NCBI GenBank assembly: GCA_025463305.1
Contig: JAOBWK010000087.1
Span: 1 to 41,080 of the forward strand
DNA length: 41,080 nucleotides
DNA from: Ilumatobacteraceae bacterium
GTDB taxonomy: Bacteria; Actinomycetota; Acidimicrobiia; Acidimicrobiales; Ilumatobacteraceae
Direction: 5' to 3'
The notes beneath the pieces were generated by a model, which saw only the letters and a list, made by a program, of their open reading frames with translations, searched no databases and had not been told where the DNA came from. The first letter of the stretch is position 1; every line of letters starts with the position of its first letter. The translations under genes and the position numbers were made by a program. This document shows, in pieces, positions 23,156 to 31,529 of this stretch.

Positions 23156-24274
23156 CTACACAGCTGTGATCGGCCCGGCTGCGAAGAGGTGCGCGGCGAT
23201 CGAGCGGAGACCGTCGAGATCGTGCACGTCGTCGTCGAGCAGCGGGACGCGGTGGACGGCGTCGGCCGGCACGTCGGCGACGAGCGGTGCGATGACGCGC
23301 TCCTCGGCATCGGCAAGGGCCGCGAGCTCGCCGAGGTTGCGCCACATCGCCGCCCGGTCGGGATCCGCCTCACCGTCCGCGGCGTCGGTCGCAGCCGTTG
23401 CGGTGGCGCCACCGAAGCGGGGCTGCAGGCGGTTGACGACGACCGCCGCGACGGCCAGGTTCGACTCCGTCAGCCGGCCGGCGAAGTACCGCGCCTCGAC
23501 CACCGTGTCGTGACGGGCCGAGGCCACGAGCACGTAGCTGGTGACCGACGAGTGGAGCAGCCCGGCGACAGCGTCGGCGCGATCGCGGAACCCGGTCTCC
23601 ATCCCCTCGAAGGCCTGGAAGAACGCGATGGCATCGGCCAGCACGTCGCCACCCACCACCTTGCCGATGGTGCGCAGCACCGGCTGGGCGGCGATGTTGA
23701 GGACCTTCATCCCGCTGCGCGCCGGCAGCATCATCAACCGGAACAGGCGGTGGTTGATGAACCGGGTCAGCGTCGCCGGCGCGTCGAGGAAGTCGAGCGC
23801 GTTGCGGGTGGGCGGGGTGTCGACCACGACGAGATCGAAGCGGTCGTCGCGGTGCAGCTGGAAGAGCTTCTCCGCTGCCATGTACTCCTGGGTGCCGGAG
23901 AGGGCTCCGGCGATGTTGCGATAGAAGCTGTTCGAGAGGATCCGTTCGACCCGTTCCGGCGACGAGGCGTGCTCGCGGACCAGGTCGTCGAACGTCTGCG
24001 CCGGATCGAGCATCATCGCCCACAACCGACCCGCGCCGGTGCCAGCGGCGATGCCGGCCACCTCGACGGGCGTCGGCTCGTTGCTCAGCCCGTCGACCAG
24101 GCCGAACGCATCGGCCAGGCGCCGCGCCGGATCGATGGTGACCACGACGACGCGCCGCCCGATCGAGGCGGCGTGCAGCGCGATCGCCGCTGCCGTCGTG
24201 GTCTTGCCGACCCCGCCGGAGCCACAGCTGACGACGATCTCGGCATCGGCGACGATCCGGTCGAGCGCCCTCAT
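23156..24274 (-). CDS. ArsA/Get3-like ATPase, second subunit
   Basis: The 372-residue P-loop ATPase belongs to the SIMIBI class. The P-loop is CGSGGVGKTT (residues 17-26), the switch region is DPARRLADAFG, and DLVVVDTPPTRNALDFL is switch II. In ArsA and Get3 the P-loop reads GKGGVGKT; here the signature lysine is replaced by S19. Its ATG overlaps the stop of the first ATPase gene (ATGA, 24271-24274). Mycobacteria have a similar adjacent pair (Rv3679-Rv3680) next to a whiB gene, and a whiB gene lies about 2.5 kb from this operon's start. A heterodimer is likely. The client, membrane proteins or metabolites, is unknown. Confidence 0.85.
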   Translation of the reverse strand: MRALDRIVADAEIVVSCGSGGVGKTTTAAAIALHAASIGRRVVVVTIDPARRLADAFGLVDGLSNEPTPVEVAGIAAGTGAGRLWAMMLDPAQTFDDLVREHASSPERVERILSNSFYRNIAGALSGTQEYMAAEKLFQLHRDDRFDLVVVDTPPTRNALDFLDAPATLTRFINHRLFRLMMLPARSGMKVLNIAAQPVLRTIGKVVGGDVLADAIAFFQAFEGMETGFRDRADAVAGLLHSSVTSYVLVASARHDTVVEARYFAGRLTESNLAVAAVVVNRLQPRFGGATATAATDAADGEADPDRAAMWRNLGELAALADAEERVIAPLVADVPADAVHRVPLLDDDVHDLDGLRSIAAHLFAAGPITAV

Positions 24275-25170
24275 CCGGCGAGCGCGGCGATCTGCGCATC
24301 GAGCGCGTCGGAGAGCGCCGGCAGATCGGAGGCCGCGATGCCGGCCACGGGCAGCTGCGGCAGCACGATCTGGGCGAGCGCCAGATCGTTCGACAGCCGC
24401 TGCAGCTCGGCGCGCTGCGCATCCCGACGGTGGTTGCGGAACCGGGCCGCGGCGACGAGATCGGCGTCGCATGTCCCGTCACCTGGTGCGTCGCCGGCGG
24501 CACCCACGCCGGCCGGCACGGGCACGGGTGAGCCGAGGTCCACACCGTTCACCACCACCGGGCCGAGCTGCACGCCGACCTTCTCCTCGACCGCGTACGC
24601 GGTCTCGATCAGCTCGTTGATGGGCGTGGTCTCGGCCAGCGTCACCAGCAGCACCTGGCAGCGCTCCGGGTCGTTGAACATCTCCAGCACGTCCTCGGCC
24701 TGGGCGCGGATGGGACCACCGCGGACCGTGTCGAGCAGCCCACGCGCCGAGAGCAGGAACGTGATCGCGTGGCCGGCGGCGGGGCCGTCGACCACGATCA
24801 GATCGTGGCTCTCGAGCCGCTCGAGCTGCTTGAGCTTGCCGAGCACCACGATGTCGTCGATGCCCGGCGCCGCGGTGGCCACGACGTCGATGATGCCGCT
24901 CGTGGAGAGGCGCTTGGACACCCGCTTGAGGCCGTGCGCGTCGAGGTATTCGGCGAGCGCCTCCGGCGCGGTGATGGTCATCACCTCGACCCCCGTGCCG
25001 GCGAGCAGGTCGGCGAGCACGGGCTTGCCCTCGAGCTCGACGGCGAGCACCCGGAGTCCCGAGCGGGCTGCCGAATGCGCCAGGACAGCGGTTACCGTTG
25101 TCTTACCGACGCCGCCCTTCCCGGCCACGATGACCAGCCGGGCCGCGCCGAAGAACTGCATTGATTCCAC
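24271..25170 (-). CDS. ArsA/Get3-like ATPase, first subunit
   Basis: The 299-residue ATPase has the complete deviant Walker A, VAGKGGVGKTTVTAVLA, with signature lysine K18 and P-loop lysine K23. Switch II is DLIVVDGPAAGHAITFL. The protein is shorter than the second subunit. The GTG at 25170 is preferred over the ATG at 25161 because GGAGG on the minus strand (25175-25179) is 4 bases upstream. The gene is divergent from the NfeD-like gene with start codons only 20 bp apart. A TAGTCT -10 box (25197-25202, minus strand) inside the NfeD coding region could drive it. Confidence 0.85.
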   Translation of the reverse strand: MESMQFFGAARLVIVAGKGGVGKTTVTAVLAHSAARSGLRVLAVELEGKPVLADLLAGTGVEVMTITAPEALAEYLDAHGLKRVSKRLSTSGIIDVVATAAPGIDDIVVLGKLKQLERLESHDLIVVDGPAAGHAITFLLSARGLLDTVRGGPIRAQAEDVLEMFNDPERCQVLLVTLAETTPINELIETAYAVEEKVGVQLGPVVVNGVDLGSPVPVPAGVGAAGDAPGDGTCDADLVAAARFRNHRRDAQRAELQRLSNDLALAQIVLPQLPVAGIAASDLPALSDALDAQIAALAG

Positions 25171-25174
25171 ACGC

Positions 25175-25184
25175 CCTCCGGAGG
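25175..25184. promoter_or_regulatory. Palindromic Shine-Dalgarno shared by two divergent genes
   Basis: CCTCCGGAGG is a perfect 10-bp palindrome. On the plus strand GGAGG (25180-25184) lies 6 bases before the TTG at 25191; on the minus strand GGAGG (25179-25175) lies 4 bases before the GTG at 25170. One sequence serves as ribosome binding site in both directions. Confidence 0.6.
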
Positions 25185-25190
25185 CTCTTC

Positions 25191-26693
25191 TTGCGCAGAC
25201 TAGCGATCATCCTGTTGGCCGTCGCGTCCGGCGTCGGTCTGCTCGGATCCACCGCGCGAGCGAGCACGCCGCCCACCACCGACCCGACGGCGTCCACCGC
25301 ACCCATCAACACGGTCACCACGTCGGGCGGCGGTGCCACCACGTCGACCAACGCCAAGGACCTCGCCCCGGTCGACGTCGTGCAGGTCAGCGGGCTGATC
25401 GACGAGATCCTGGTCGACAAGATCGTCACGTCGATCCACGACGCCACGACCGACGGTGCGCAGGCGCTGATCCTCCAGATCAACTCCTCCGGCGCCGTCG
25501 TCGGCCGCGACCGGATGGCCTACCTGCTCGGCGCGCTCCGCGACTCCAAGGTGCCGATCGGCATCTGGGTCGGCCCGTCGGGCGCGAACCTCTACGGCCT
25601 CGGCACCCAGTTGCTGGCCGCCGCCGATGCCACGGGCATGGCACCCGGCTCGCACATCGGCAAGTACGGCACACCGCTGCAGGTCCCCGGCGTCACGGTC
25701 GACTTCGGCCCGATCAACAACGTCGACGACCGGATGCGCGCCCACGCGATCGGCTTCACCGACGCTCGCCTGTCGCACGCACTGAAGCTCGACACCACCG
25801 ACGAGGGCGTGCCGGCGATCAAGAACATGGTGCTCGCGATGGACGGCCTGCAGGCCCGCGGCAAGACGCTGGACACGATCACCGAGTCCTTCGACGACAA
25901 GGGCGGCGCCCAGAACAACGCCACGCTCGTCCGGTTCTACAAGCTCGGCCTGCTCAACCAGCTGCTGCACACCGCGAGCAGCCCGGCGGTGGCGTACCTG
26001 GCGTTCATCATCGGCCTCGCCCTCCTGATCTTCGAGTTCTACACGGCCGGTGTCGGCGTGGCCGGAGTCGTCGGCGCCATCTGCATCATCCTGTCGTGCT
26101 ACGGCCTCGACGCGCTGCCGACGCGCAGCTGGGCGGTCGCCGCGATCCTGTTCTCGATGTTCGCGTTCGCGATCGACGTGCAGGTCGGCATCCCGCGCCT
26201 GTGGACCGGCGTCGGCATCGTGTTCTTCGCGATCGGCTCGTGGTTCCTGTACGACAACGTGCTCGGCGCCGATCTGCGGCCGTCGTGGATCACCCTGCTG
26301 GCCGGCATCGGCGGCATCGTGCTCACGTTCGTCGTCGGCATGCCGTCGATGGTGCGCACCCGCTTCGCCACGCCCACCGTCGGCCGCGAGTGGATGATCG
26401 GCGAGATGGGCACCGCAGTGGCCGGCATCGACCCCGAGGGCGTCGCCGACGTCGCCGGCGGCCGCTGGCGGGCACGCACCAACCGAGCCACGCCGATGAA
26501 GGCCGGCGACGTGCTGCGCGTCGTGGCCATCGACGGCGTCACGCTCGAGGTCGAGCCCGAAGAGGGCGGCGCCAAGGACTACCGCGAGATGCGCAAGAAG
26601 CGCGGTGGCGAAGCCGGCGATGCGGATGGCGGGGCCGACACCGATGCCGGGCCCGATGCGTCGAGCGACACCGGGATCAACGCCGGCCGCTGA
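25191..26693 (+). CDS. NfeD-like membrane protein with degenerate ClpP-class domain
   Basis: The protein of about 500 residues has a signal peptide (RRLAIILLAVASGVGLLGST), then a ClpP/SppA-like domain (about residues 45-250), four transmembrane segments (270-390) and a C-terminal NfeD OB-fold (GEMGTAVAGIDPEGVADVAG onward), ending in a charged low-complexity tail. The architecture is that of long NfeD (NfeD1b) proteins. In these the catalytic Ser lies in GARAASAGTYI; here the site reads GANLYGLGTQL with G136 in the Ser position, so the protease is probably inactive. TTG 25191 has GGAGG 6 bases upstream; an in-frame TTG at 25161 lacks one. Long NfeDs act in membrane quality control and with flotillins. 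Confidence 0.82.
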   Translation: MRRLAIILLAVASGVGLLGSTARASTPPTTDPTASTAPINTVTTSGGGATTSTNAKDLAPVDVVQVSGLIDEILVDKIVTSIHDATTDGAQALILQINSSGAVVGRDRMAYLLGALRDSKVPIGIWVGPSGANLYGLGTQLLAAADATGMAPGSHIGKYGTPLQVPGVTVDFGPINNVDDRMRAHAIGFTDARLSHALKLDTTDEGVPAIKNMVLAMDGLQARGKTLDTITESFDDKGGAQNNATLVRFYKLGLLNQLLHTASSPAVAYLAFIIGLALLIFEFYTAGVGVAGVVGAICIILSCYGLDALPTRSWAVAAILFSMFAFAIDVQVGIPRLWTGVGIVFFAIGSWFLYDNVLGADLRPSWITLLAGIGGIVLTFVVGMPSMVRTRFATPTVGREWMIGEMGTAVAGIDPEGVADVAGGRWRARTNRATPMKAGDVLRVVAIDGVTLEVEPEEGGAKDYREMRKKRGGEAGDADGGADTDAGPDASSDTGINAGR

Positions 26694-26714
26694 CGCTCAA
26701 CCCGCCGCGCTCGC

Positions 26715-27575
26715 TCAGGGCAGGGTCGCCGTGACGATCCAGACGGCGCCGTCGAACTCGACCGCACCGGACTCGGTGAGGTGCTCGGCGAGCACATCGC
26801 GCACGGCTGCGGTCGCACGTTCGAAGGTGGCCTCGTCGACCTGCTCGCGCAGGCCCTGCGCGGCGCGGGTGCCCATCGACTGCTGCAGCGCCGGGTCGAT
26901 GCCGTCACCGCCACCCATCTGCACCCTCGCGGTGAACGGCCTGACCGCGACGTTGCGCCAACGCGCCTCACCGAGGATCGATTCGATCCGGGCCGCATCG
27001 CCGAACGCGAACGGGCCCGGCATGTCGGCGGGCGGCAGGACGGGTGCCGGCGCGAAGGACCGCATGATGCGCGCCGGCGCGGCGATCCACTCGTTGGCGT
27101 CCTCACGCTGCCAGCACACGAACACCAGCCGCCCTCCCGGACGGACGGCCTTGGCGATGTTCACGAACGCGGCGACCGGGTCGGCGAAGAACATGACCCC
27201 GAAGCGCGAGTACACCGCGTCGAACGCGTGGGCCTGGTTGAGATCGTCGGTCTGGGCATCGGCGATCGCGAAGGAGACGTTGTCGAGCGAGGCGGCGCGC
27301 ACGCGGGCGGCGTCGATCATCGTCGGCGAGATGTCGCACCCGACCACCGAGCCGGACGGTCCGACAGCGTGCGCGATCGCCAACGTCGAGGTGGCCGTGC
27401 CGCACCCGACATCGAGCACGTGCTCGCCCGGCTGGGCATCGAGGACGCGGCGCGATTCGGCGCCGAACGCGGCGAGCATGTGGTCGAACTGGCGCTGCTC
27501 GGCCACCCAATGCACGCCACCGACCGCCGTCCAGTAGTCCGCCTGTTGGGCGTTCGCGCGACCACTGATGTCCAT
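26715..27575 (-). CDS. Class I SAM-dependent methyltransferase (UbiE/Methyltransf_11-like)
   Basis: The 286-residue enzyme has motif I VLDVGCGTATSTLAIA, the strand 2 acidic end VVGCDISPTMIDAAR, motif II AFDAVYSRFGVMFFADPVAA and post-motif RPGGRLVFVCWQ. The N-terminal helix ADYWTAVGGVHWVAEQRQFD is typical of methyltransferases that act on small molecules. The C-terminal part is a substrate cap. The ATG at 27573-27575 begins MDISGRANAQQ. It converges on the NfeD gene and is divergent from whiB. Substrate unknown. Confidence 0.85.
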   Translation of the reverse strand: MDISGRANAQQADYWTAVGGVHWVAEQRQFDHMLAAFGAESRRVLDAQPGEHVLDVGCGTATSTLAIAHAVGPSGSVVGCDISPTMIDAARVRAASLDNVSFAIADAQTDDLNQAHAFDAVYSRFGVMFFADPVAAFVNIAKAVRPGGRLVFVCWQREDANEWIAAPARIMRSFAPAPVLPPADMPGPFAFGDAARIESILGEARWRNVAVRPFTARVQMGGGDGIDPALQQSMGTRAAQGLREQVDEATFERATAAVRDVLAEHLTESGAVEFDGAVWIVTATLP

Positions 27576-27655
27576 CCGTCCAGTGTGGCACCAACACGCG
27601 AACAGGGCCGTCCGAACCGGCATCACGGGCGACGAACACCGGTCAGAGACACCAA

Positions 27656-27684
27656 TTGTGCGGCGCGGGATCGTTTTGTAAGGT
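27656..27684 (+). promoter_or_regulatory. Promoter of the WhiB-like gene
   Basis: TTGTGC (27656-27661), a 17-base spacer and TAAGGT (27679-27684) form a good vegetative promoter 40 bases before the ATG at 27725, in an unusually T-rich stretch. Confidence 0.6.
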
Positions 27685-27724
27685 GCTGGTTGTCAGACCG
27701 AGGGGCCGAGCGCAAGGAAAGTGA

Positions 27725-28000
27725 ATGGTTGCACGGCGAGAAGCCGAATATGACGACCTGACCTGGCAACACGACGCCGCGTGCCGCGGCGAGACAGCGT
27801 CGTCCTTCTACCCCCCGATCCACTTCGAACGCAAGGAGCTCCGGCTCGCCCGCGAACGAGTCGCCAAATCCATCTGCCACCACTGCGCGGTGCGCGCCGA
27901 TTGCCTCGCATACGCGATGCGCACGGCCGAGCCGCACGGCATCTGGGGCGGACTCAACGAGATCGAACGACGCGAGCTGATCAACCGCCCGGTGTCGTAG
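27725..28000 (+). CDS. WhiB-family iron-sulfur transcription regulator
   Basis: The 91-residue protein has the four iron-sulfur ligands C20 (DAACRG), C51 and C54 (ICHHC) and C60 (ADCL), then the turn GIWGGLNEIERRE, which binds the region 4 domain of the housekeeping sigma factor. Spacing CxxC-x5-C is normal for WhiB. It acts in the cytoplasm as a redox- or NO-responsive regulator. The ATG has AAGGAAAG (27714-27721) just upstream. The nearby ArsA-like pair recalls whiB4 next to Rv3679-Rv3680 in mycobacteria, but the subfamily is not certain from this sequence alone. Confidence 0.93.
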   Translation: MVARREAEYDDLTWQHDAACRGETASSFYPPIHFERKELRLARERVAKSICHHCAVRADCLAYAMRTAEPHGIWGGLNEIERRELINRPVS

Positions 28001-28015
28001 CCGTCCGCGCCGCCG

Positions 28016-29731
28016 TCACGTCGGCAGGCGCGGCCCGCCGATGCGCAGGTCACCGCGGCGCCGGGTGACGCCGCGCCCATCGAGCTCGGCCGCGAGCGGC
28101 AGCGCGTGCTTGCGGCTCGATCCGGTCGCATCACGGAACTGGGCGACGGTGAAGCCGTCCGGATGAGCGGCGAGCAGCGCGGCCGCGACCTGGGCGGCGG
28201 CGGCGATCGCATCGGGGTGGAAGCAGATCCCGTCGCGTTCCACCACCAGACCGCGCTGGATCAGCTGGCGCAGCTCGCCACGGTCGACACCCGTGGCGTC
28301 GGGTGGCGCGAACCCGCCGGCGAGCAGCAGCGCCACCAAGGGATGATCGGCGAGGGGATCGACCTGCGCGGCCGGACGAGCGCGTCCGTTGTCGATGGTC
28401 ACGCCGTCGAGGGTCGCCAGCACGGTGCGTTCCCGATCGTCGAGCGTCGCGATGTCGAGCCCGAGGGTGCCGGCGTGCACGACGCGCTCGTGCACGGACC
28501 TCGTGAGCCGCTGCACCTCGGCAGGGTCGACCACCCACGCACCGATGGTCGGCTCGTGGGCTCGGCCGGTGAGCCGCTCGAGATCGGCGACGGGAACCCA
28601 TCCGCGCTCACGCACCATGCGCGCGATGTCGCGATCGGGCCGGGCCTTCGACGCCGGCAGCACGGGGTGCACGTCGAGCACCTCGCCGCCACCGATGGTC
28701 TCGCCACGGCCCGACTCGCGCAGGATGAACCGGTCGCCGAGCACCAACGGCAGCTCGGCGTCGAGGTGGATCCGCACCGCGCCCGACGTGCCGGGCGTGA
28801 TGACGTCGGAGCCGAGCACCCGCATCCGGGCCGGGAACTCACCCGAGCCGATGTAGGCGACGTAGGCGCCGCGGCGTGACACGTCGTGATCGAGCCGGTC
28901 GAGCACGCTCAGCACCGCGTCGAACCGCCGGGTCGGCAGCCACTGGCTCGGACGGACGATGGCGTCGCCGCGGGACGCGTCGGTGTGCTCGATGCCCGTC
29001 AGGTTCAGCGCCACCCGGTTCCCCGCACCTATTGCGTCGACGGTGGCGCCGTGCGACTGGATGGAGCGGATGCGGACGTCGTCGTGTCGCGCACCGACCG
29101 CCACGTGGTCGCCGACGTCCAGTCGGCCGCCGCTCAGCGTGCCGGTGACGACGGTTCCGCTGCCGCGCGCCGCGAACACCCGGTCGACCCACAGCCGGGG
29201 TCGCGAGCGGTCGGCCGCGGCCGGCGTGACGGTGACCAGCGCATCGAGCGCGGCGCGCAGGTCGTCGAGCCCGATGCCCTTCGTCGCTGCGACGGGAACG
29301 ACCGGTGCATCGGCCAGGAAGGTGCCGGCGACGTGATCGAGCACCTCGAGCACGGCGATGTCCTGCCACTCCTGGTCGACGAGATCGACCTTCGTGAGCG
29401 CGATCACGCCGTGGCGCACACCGAGCAGCTCGAGGATCCGCAGGTGCTCTTCGCTCTGCGGCTTCCAGCCCTCGGTGGCGGCCACCACGAACAGGCACGC
29501 GTCGACCGCGCCCACGCCGGCGAGCATGTTGCGCAGGAACCGGACGTGGCCGGGCACGTCGATGAAGCTGATGCCCTCGCCGGAGGGCAGCTCGGTGTGG
29601 GCGAAGCCGAGGTCGATGGTGAGCCCGCGCCGCTTCTCCTCCTCGAACCGGTCCGGGTCGGTGCCGGTGAGCGCGAGCACGAGCGAGCTCTTGCCGTGGT
29701 CGACGTGGCCGGCGGTGGCGACGATCCTCAT
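28016..29731 (-). CDS. selB: Selenocysteine-specific elongation factor SelB
   Basis: The 571-residue GTPase delivers selenocysteyl-tRNA to UGA codons marked by a SECIS hairpin. G1 is GHVDHGKSS (residues 8-16), G2 is RRGLTIDLGFA, G3 is DVPGHVRF and G4 is TKVD. EF-Tu-like beta barrels follow, and then C-terminal winged-helix repeats (about residues 370-571) that bind SECIS. The start ATG lies 22 bases after the selA stop, so selA and selB are one operon. It converges on whiB. Confidence 0.92.
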   Translation of the reverse strand: MRIVATAGHVDHGKSSLVLALTGTDPDRFEEEKRRGLTIDLGFAHTELPSGEGISFIDVPGHVRFLRNMLAGVGAVDACLFVVAATEGWKPQSEEHLRILELLGVRHGVIALTKVDLVDQEWQDIAVLEVLDHVAGTFLADAPVVPVAATKGIGLDDLRAALDALVTVTPAAADRSRPRLWVDRVFAARGSGTVVTGTLSGGRLDVGDHVAVGARHDDVRIRSIQSHGATVDAIGAGNRVALNLTGIEHTDASRGDAIVRPSQWLPTRRFDAVLSVLDRLDHDVSRRGAYVAYIGSGEFPARMRVLGSDVITPGTSGAVRIHLDAELPLVLGDRFILRESGRGETIGGGEVLDVHPVLPASKARPDRDIARMVRERGWVPVADLERLTGRAHEPTIGAWVVDPAEVQRLTRSVHERVVHAGTLGLDIATLDDRERTVLATLDGVTIDNGRARPAAQVDPLADHPLVALLLAGGFAPPDATGVDRGELRQLIQRGLVVERDGICFHPDAIAAAAQVAAALLAAHPDGFTVAQFRDATGSSRKHALPLAAELDGRGVTRRRGDLRIGGPRLPT

Positions 29732-29753
29732 CGCGCGCTCGTCCGTCGACCGA

Positions 29754-31046
29754 TCACGCCAGCGACGCCAACGCCGCAGCCACCAGCGCGTCGTCGGCCG
29801 GGTCGACGCTGCGCAGATCGAGCAGCGTCCGGCCGTCGCGCACGCGGGCGATCACCGGCACGCGTGCGGCACGTAGCGCGGCCAGGTGGTCGCCGTCGAT
29901 CACCACGCCGAACGAGGACATCGTGGACCCCGGCGCGGAACCGGCACCGGGAACGGCCGACATCGTCGCCGCGTGCACATCGGTGCGCCCGGCCGAAGCG
30001 CACAGTGCTGCGGCGCGCGCCTCCAACGATTCCGTCGTCGCGGCGACCATCCGCCAGAACGGCACGTCGCGCACGACCGTGCGATCGAGGTACGACAACG
30101 CTGTGGATTGGAGCGCGCCGAGCACCAGACCACCCGGGCGCAACGCCCGCGCGAGCGGATGGCGGGCGCACGCATCAACGAGGTCGCGACGGCCGGCGAT
30201 GATGCCCGCCTGCGGTCCGCCGAGCAGCTTGTCGCCGCTGAACGTCACCAGCGCGGCGCCGTCGTCGATGGCCTGGCGCGCCCCGGGCTCCCCAGCGAGC
30301 CACGCCGGTGGCGGACCGGACAGCCACGGGCAGTTCGCATCGACGAGCCCGCTGCCGATGTCGGCGACCACCGGCACGCCCAGCGCCGCGAGCTCGGCGA
30401 CCGAGGTGGACTCGACGAAACCCTCGATCCGGAAGTTCGAGGGATGCACCTTCATCGTCAGTGCGATCGGTGGATCGGCGCGGGCGATGGCCGAGGCGTA
30501 GTCGCCGACCCGCGTGCGGTTCGTCGTGCCGACGTCGACCAGGGTCGCGCCGGACTGCTCCATCACGTCGGGCACCCGGAACGCCCCGCCGATCTCGACG
30601 CTCTCACCCCGGCTGACCGCGACGCCGCGGCCATGGGCGAGCGCGGCGAGCACGAGCATCACTGCGGCGGCGTTGTTGTTGACCACCATCGCCGCCTCGG
30701 CACCGCACAGCCGGGCGAACAGCTGACCCACGGCGCGCTGGCGGCTCCCACGTTCTCCCGTGGAGAGGTCGAGCTCCACGTTCACGGGACGCGCCGCCTG
30801 ATCGACGCCGACGGGCGAGCGCCCGAGGTTGGTGTGCAGCAGCACCCCGGTGGCGTTGACGACGGGCATCAGCAGCGTGCGCGAGAAGTCGAGCGCCCTC
30901 GCCATCGCCGAACCGGCGTCGCCGGCAGCGATGGCCTCGCGAGCGATGTCGACGCAGATCGCCGCCGGCAATCCGGTGGGGGCCAGCGAGCGCGCCAACG
31001 TGTCGACGGACGGCGGTCGATCAGCGGGCGGGTGTCGGTCGGACAT
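29754..31046 (-). CDS. selA: L-seryl-tRNA(Sec) selenium transferase SelA
   Basis: The 430-residue PLP enzyme turns seryl-tRNA(Sec) into selenocysteyl-tRNA(Sec) using selenophosphate. The PLP lysine is K273 in TFSGDKLLGGPQAG. Other family marks are VVNATGVLLHTNLGRSP, AAMVVNNNAAAVMLVL and KVHPSNFRIEGF. Length is slightly below the E. coli protein. The ATG follows a TAGGTT -10 box (31056-31061) by 9 bases. Neither selC (tRNA-Sec) nor selD is in the window. The gene is divergent from dut. Confidence 0.94.
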   Translation of the reverse strand: MSDRHPPADRPPSVDTLARSLAPTGLPAAICVDIAREAIAAGDAGSAMARALDFSRTLLMPVVNATGVLLHTNLGRSPVGVDQAARPVNVELDLSTGERGSRQRAVGQLFARLCGAEAAMVVNNNAAAVMLVLAALAHGRGVAVSRGESVEIGGAFRVPDVMEQSGATLVDVGTTNRTRVGDYASAIARADPPIALTMKVHPSNFRIEGFVESTSVAELAALGVPVVADIGSGLVDANCPWLSGPPPAWLAGEPGARQAIDDGAALVTFSGDKLLGGPQAGIIAGRRDLVDACARHPLARALRPGGLVLGALQSTALSYLDRTVVRDVPFWRMVAATTESLEARAAALCASAGRTDVHAATMSAVPGAGSAPGSTMSSFGVVIDGDHLAALRAARVPVIARVRDGRTLLDLRSVDPADDALVAAALASLA

Positions 31047-31055
31047 CGTGCGCAG

Positions 31056-31077
31056 AACCTACCCCTCGCACTATCGT
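31056..31077. promoter_or_regulatory. Overlapping divergent -10 boxes of selA and dut
   Basis: The minus-strand TAGGTT (31056-31061) faces selA and the plus-strand TATCGT (31072-31077) faces dut. Their start codons are 39 bp apart, and both messages would be leaderless or nearly so. The -35 region of each promoter would overlap the other gene's start. Confidence 0.45.
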
Positions 31078-31085
31078 CGCCGTCA

Positions 31086-31520
31086 GTGCTGCCCGTCCCG
31101 ATCGTCCGTCTCGACCCGGAGCTGGCGCTGCCGACCTATGCCCACCCCGGCGATGCGGGGCTCGATCTCTGCGCTCGCGAAGACGGCGTCGTCGCCGCCG
31201 GCGGTGGGCGACTGATCATGCCGACCGGCATTGCGATCGCGATCCCCGTCGGCCATGCCGGCTTCGTGCTGCCCCGCAGCGGTCTCGCGCTGAAGCACGG
31301 GGTCACCGTGGTGAACGCGCCGGGATTGATCGACGCGGCCTACCGCGGCGAGATCAAGGTCGTGATGCTGAACACCGATCCGACGGCGCCGTACGAGGTG
31401 CGGCGCGGCGACCGGATCGCCCAGCTCGTCCTGCAGCGGATCGAGGAGGTGGCCTGGCAGGACGTCACCGAGCTCGACGGCGACGACCGCGGCGGCGGCT
31501 TCGGCCACAGCGGACGCTGA
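31086..31520 (+). CDS. dut: dUTP diphosphatase (dUTPase)
   Basis: The 144-residue trimeric enzyme hydrolyses dUTP to dUMP, keeping uracil out of DNA and feeding dTMP synthesis. All five motifs are present: DAGLDL (1), PRSGLALK (2), GLIDAAYRGEI (3), RRGDRIAQLV (4) and the C-terminal arm RGGGFGHSG (5). GTG 31086 is chosen because it gives the usual N terminus (LPVPIVRLDPELALPTYAHP) and lies 8 bases after a TATCGT box. Confidence 0.95.
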   Translation: MLPVPIVRLDPELALPTYAHPGDAGLDLCAREDGVVAAGGGRLIMPTGIAIAIPVGHAGFVLPRSGLALKHGVTVVNAPGLIDAAYRGEIKVVMLNTDPTAPYEVRRGDRIAQLVLQRIEEVAWQDVTELDGDDRGGGFGHSGR

Positions 31521-31529
31521 ACCGCGAGC

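Noticed and set aside
23189..26734. Very long open frame on the plus strand antisense to the two ArsA-like genes and running into the NfeD region in another frame
   Set aside because: It has low-complexity Arg/Gly/His/Val-rich composition, no recognisable domain and no start signal; it mirrors GC-rich third codon positions of the real genes.
28001..31085. selC (tRNA-Sec) in the gaps around selA and selB
   Set aside because: The gaps are 15, 22 and 39 bases long, far too short for the roughly 95-base tRNA-Sec.
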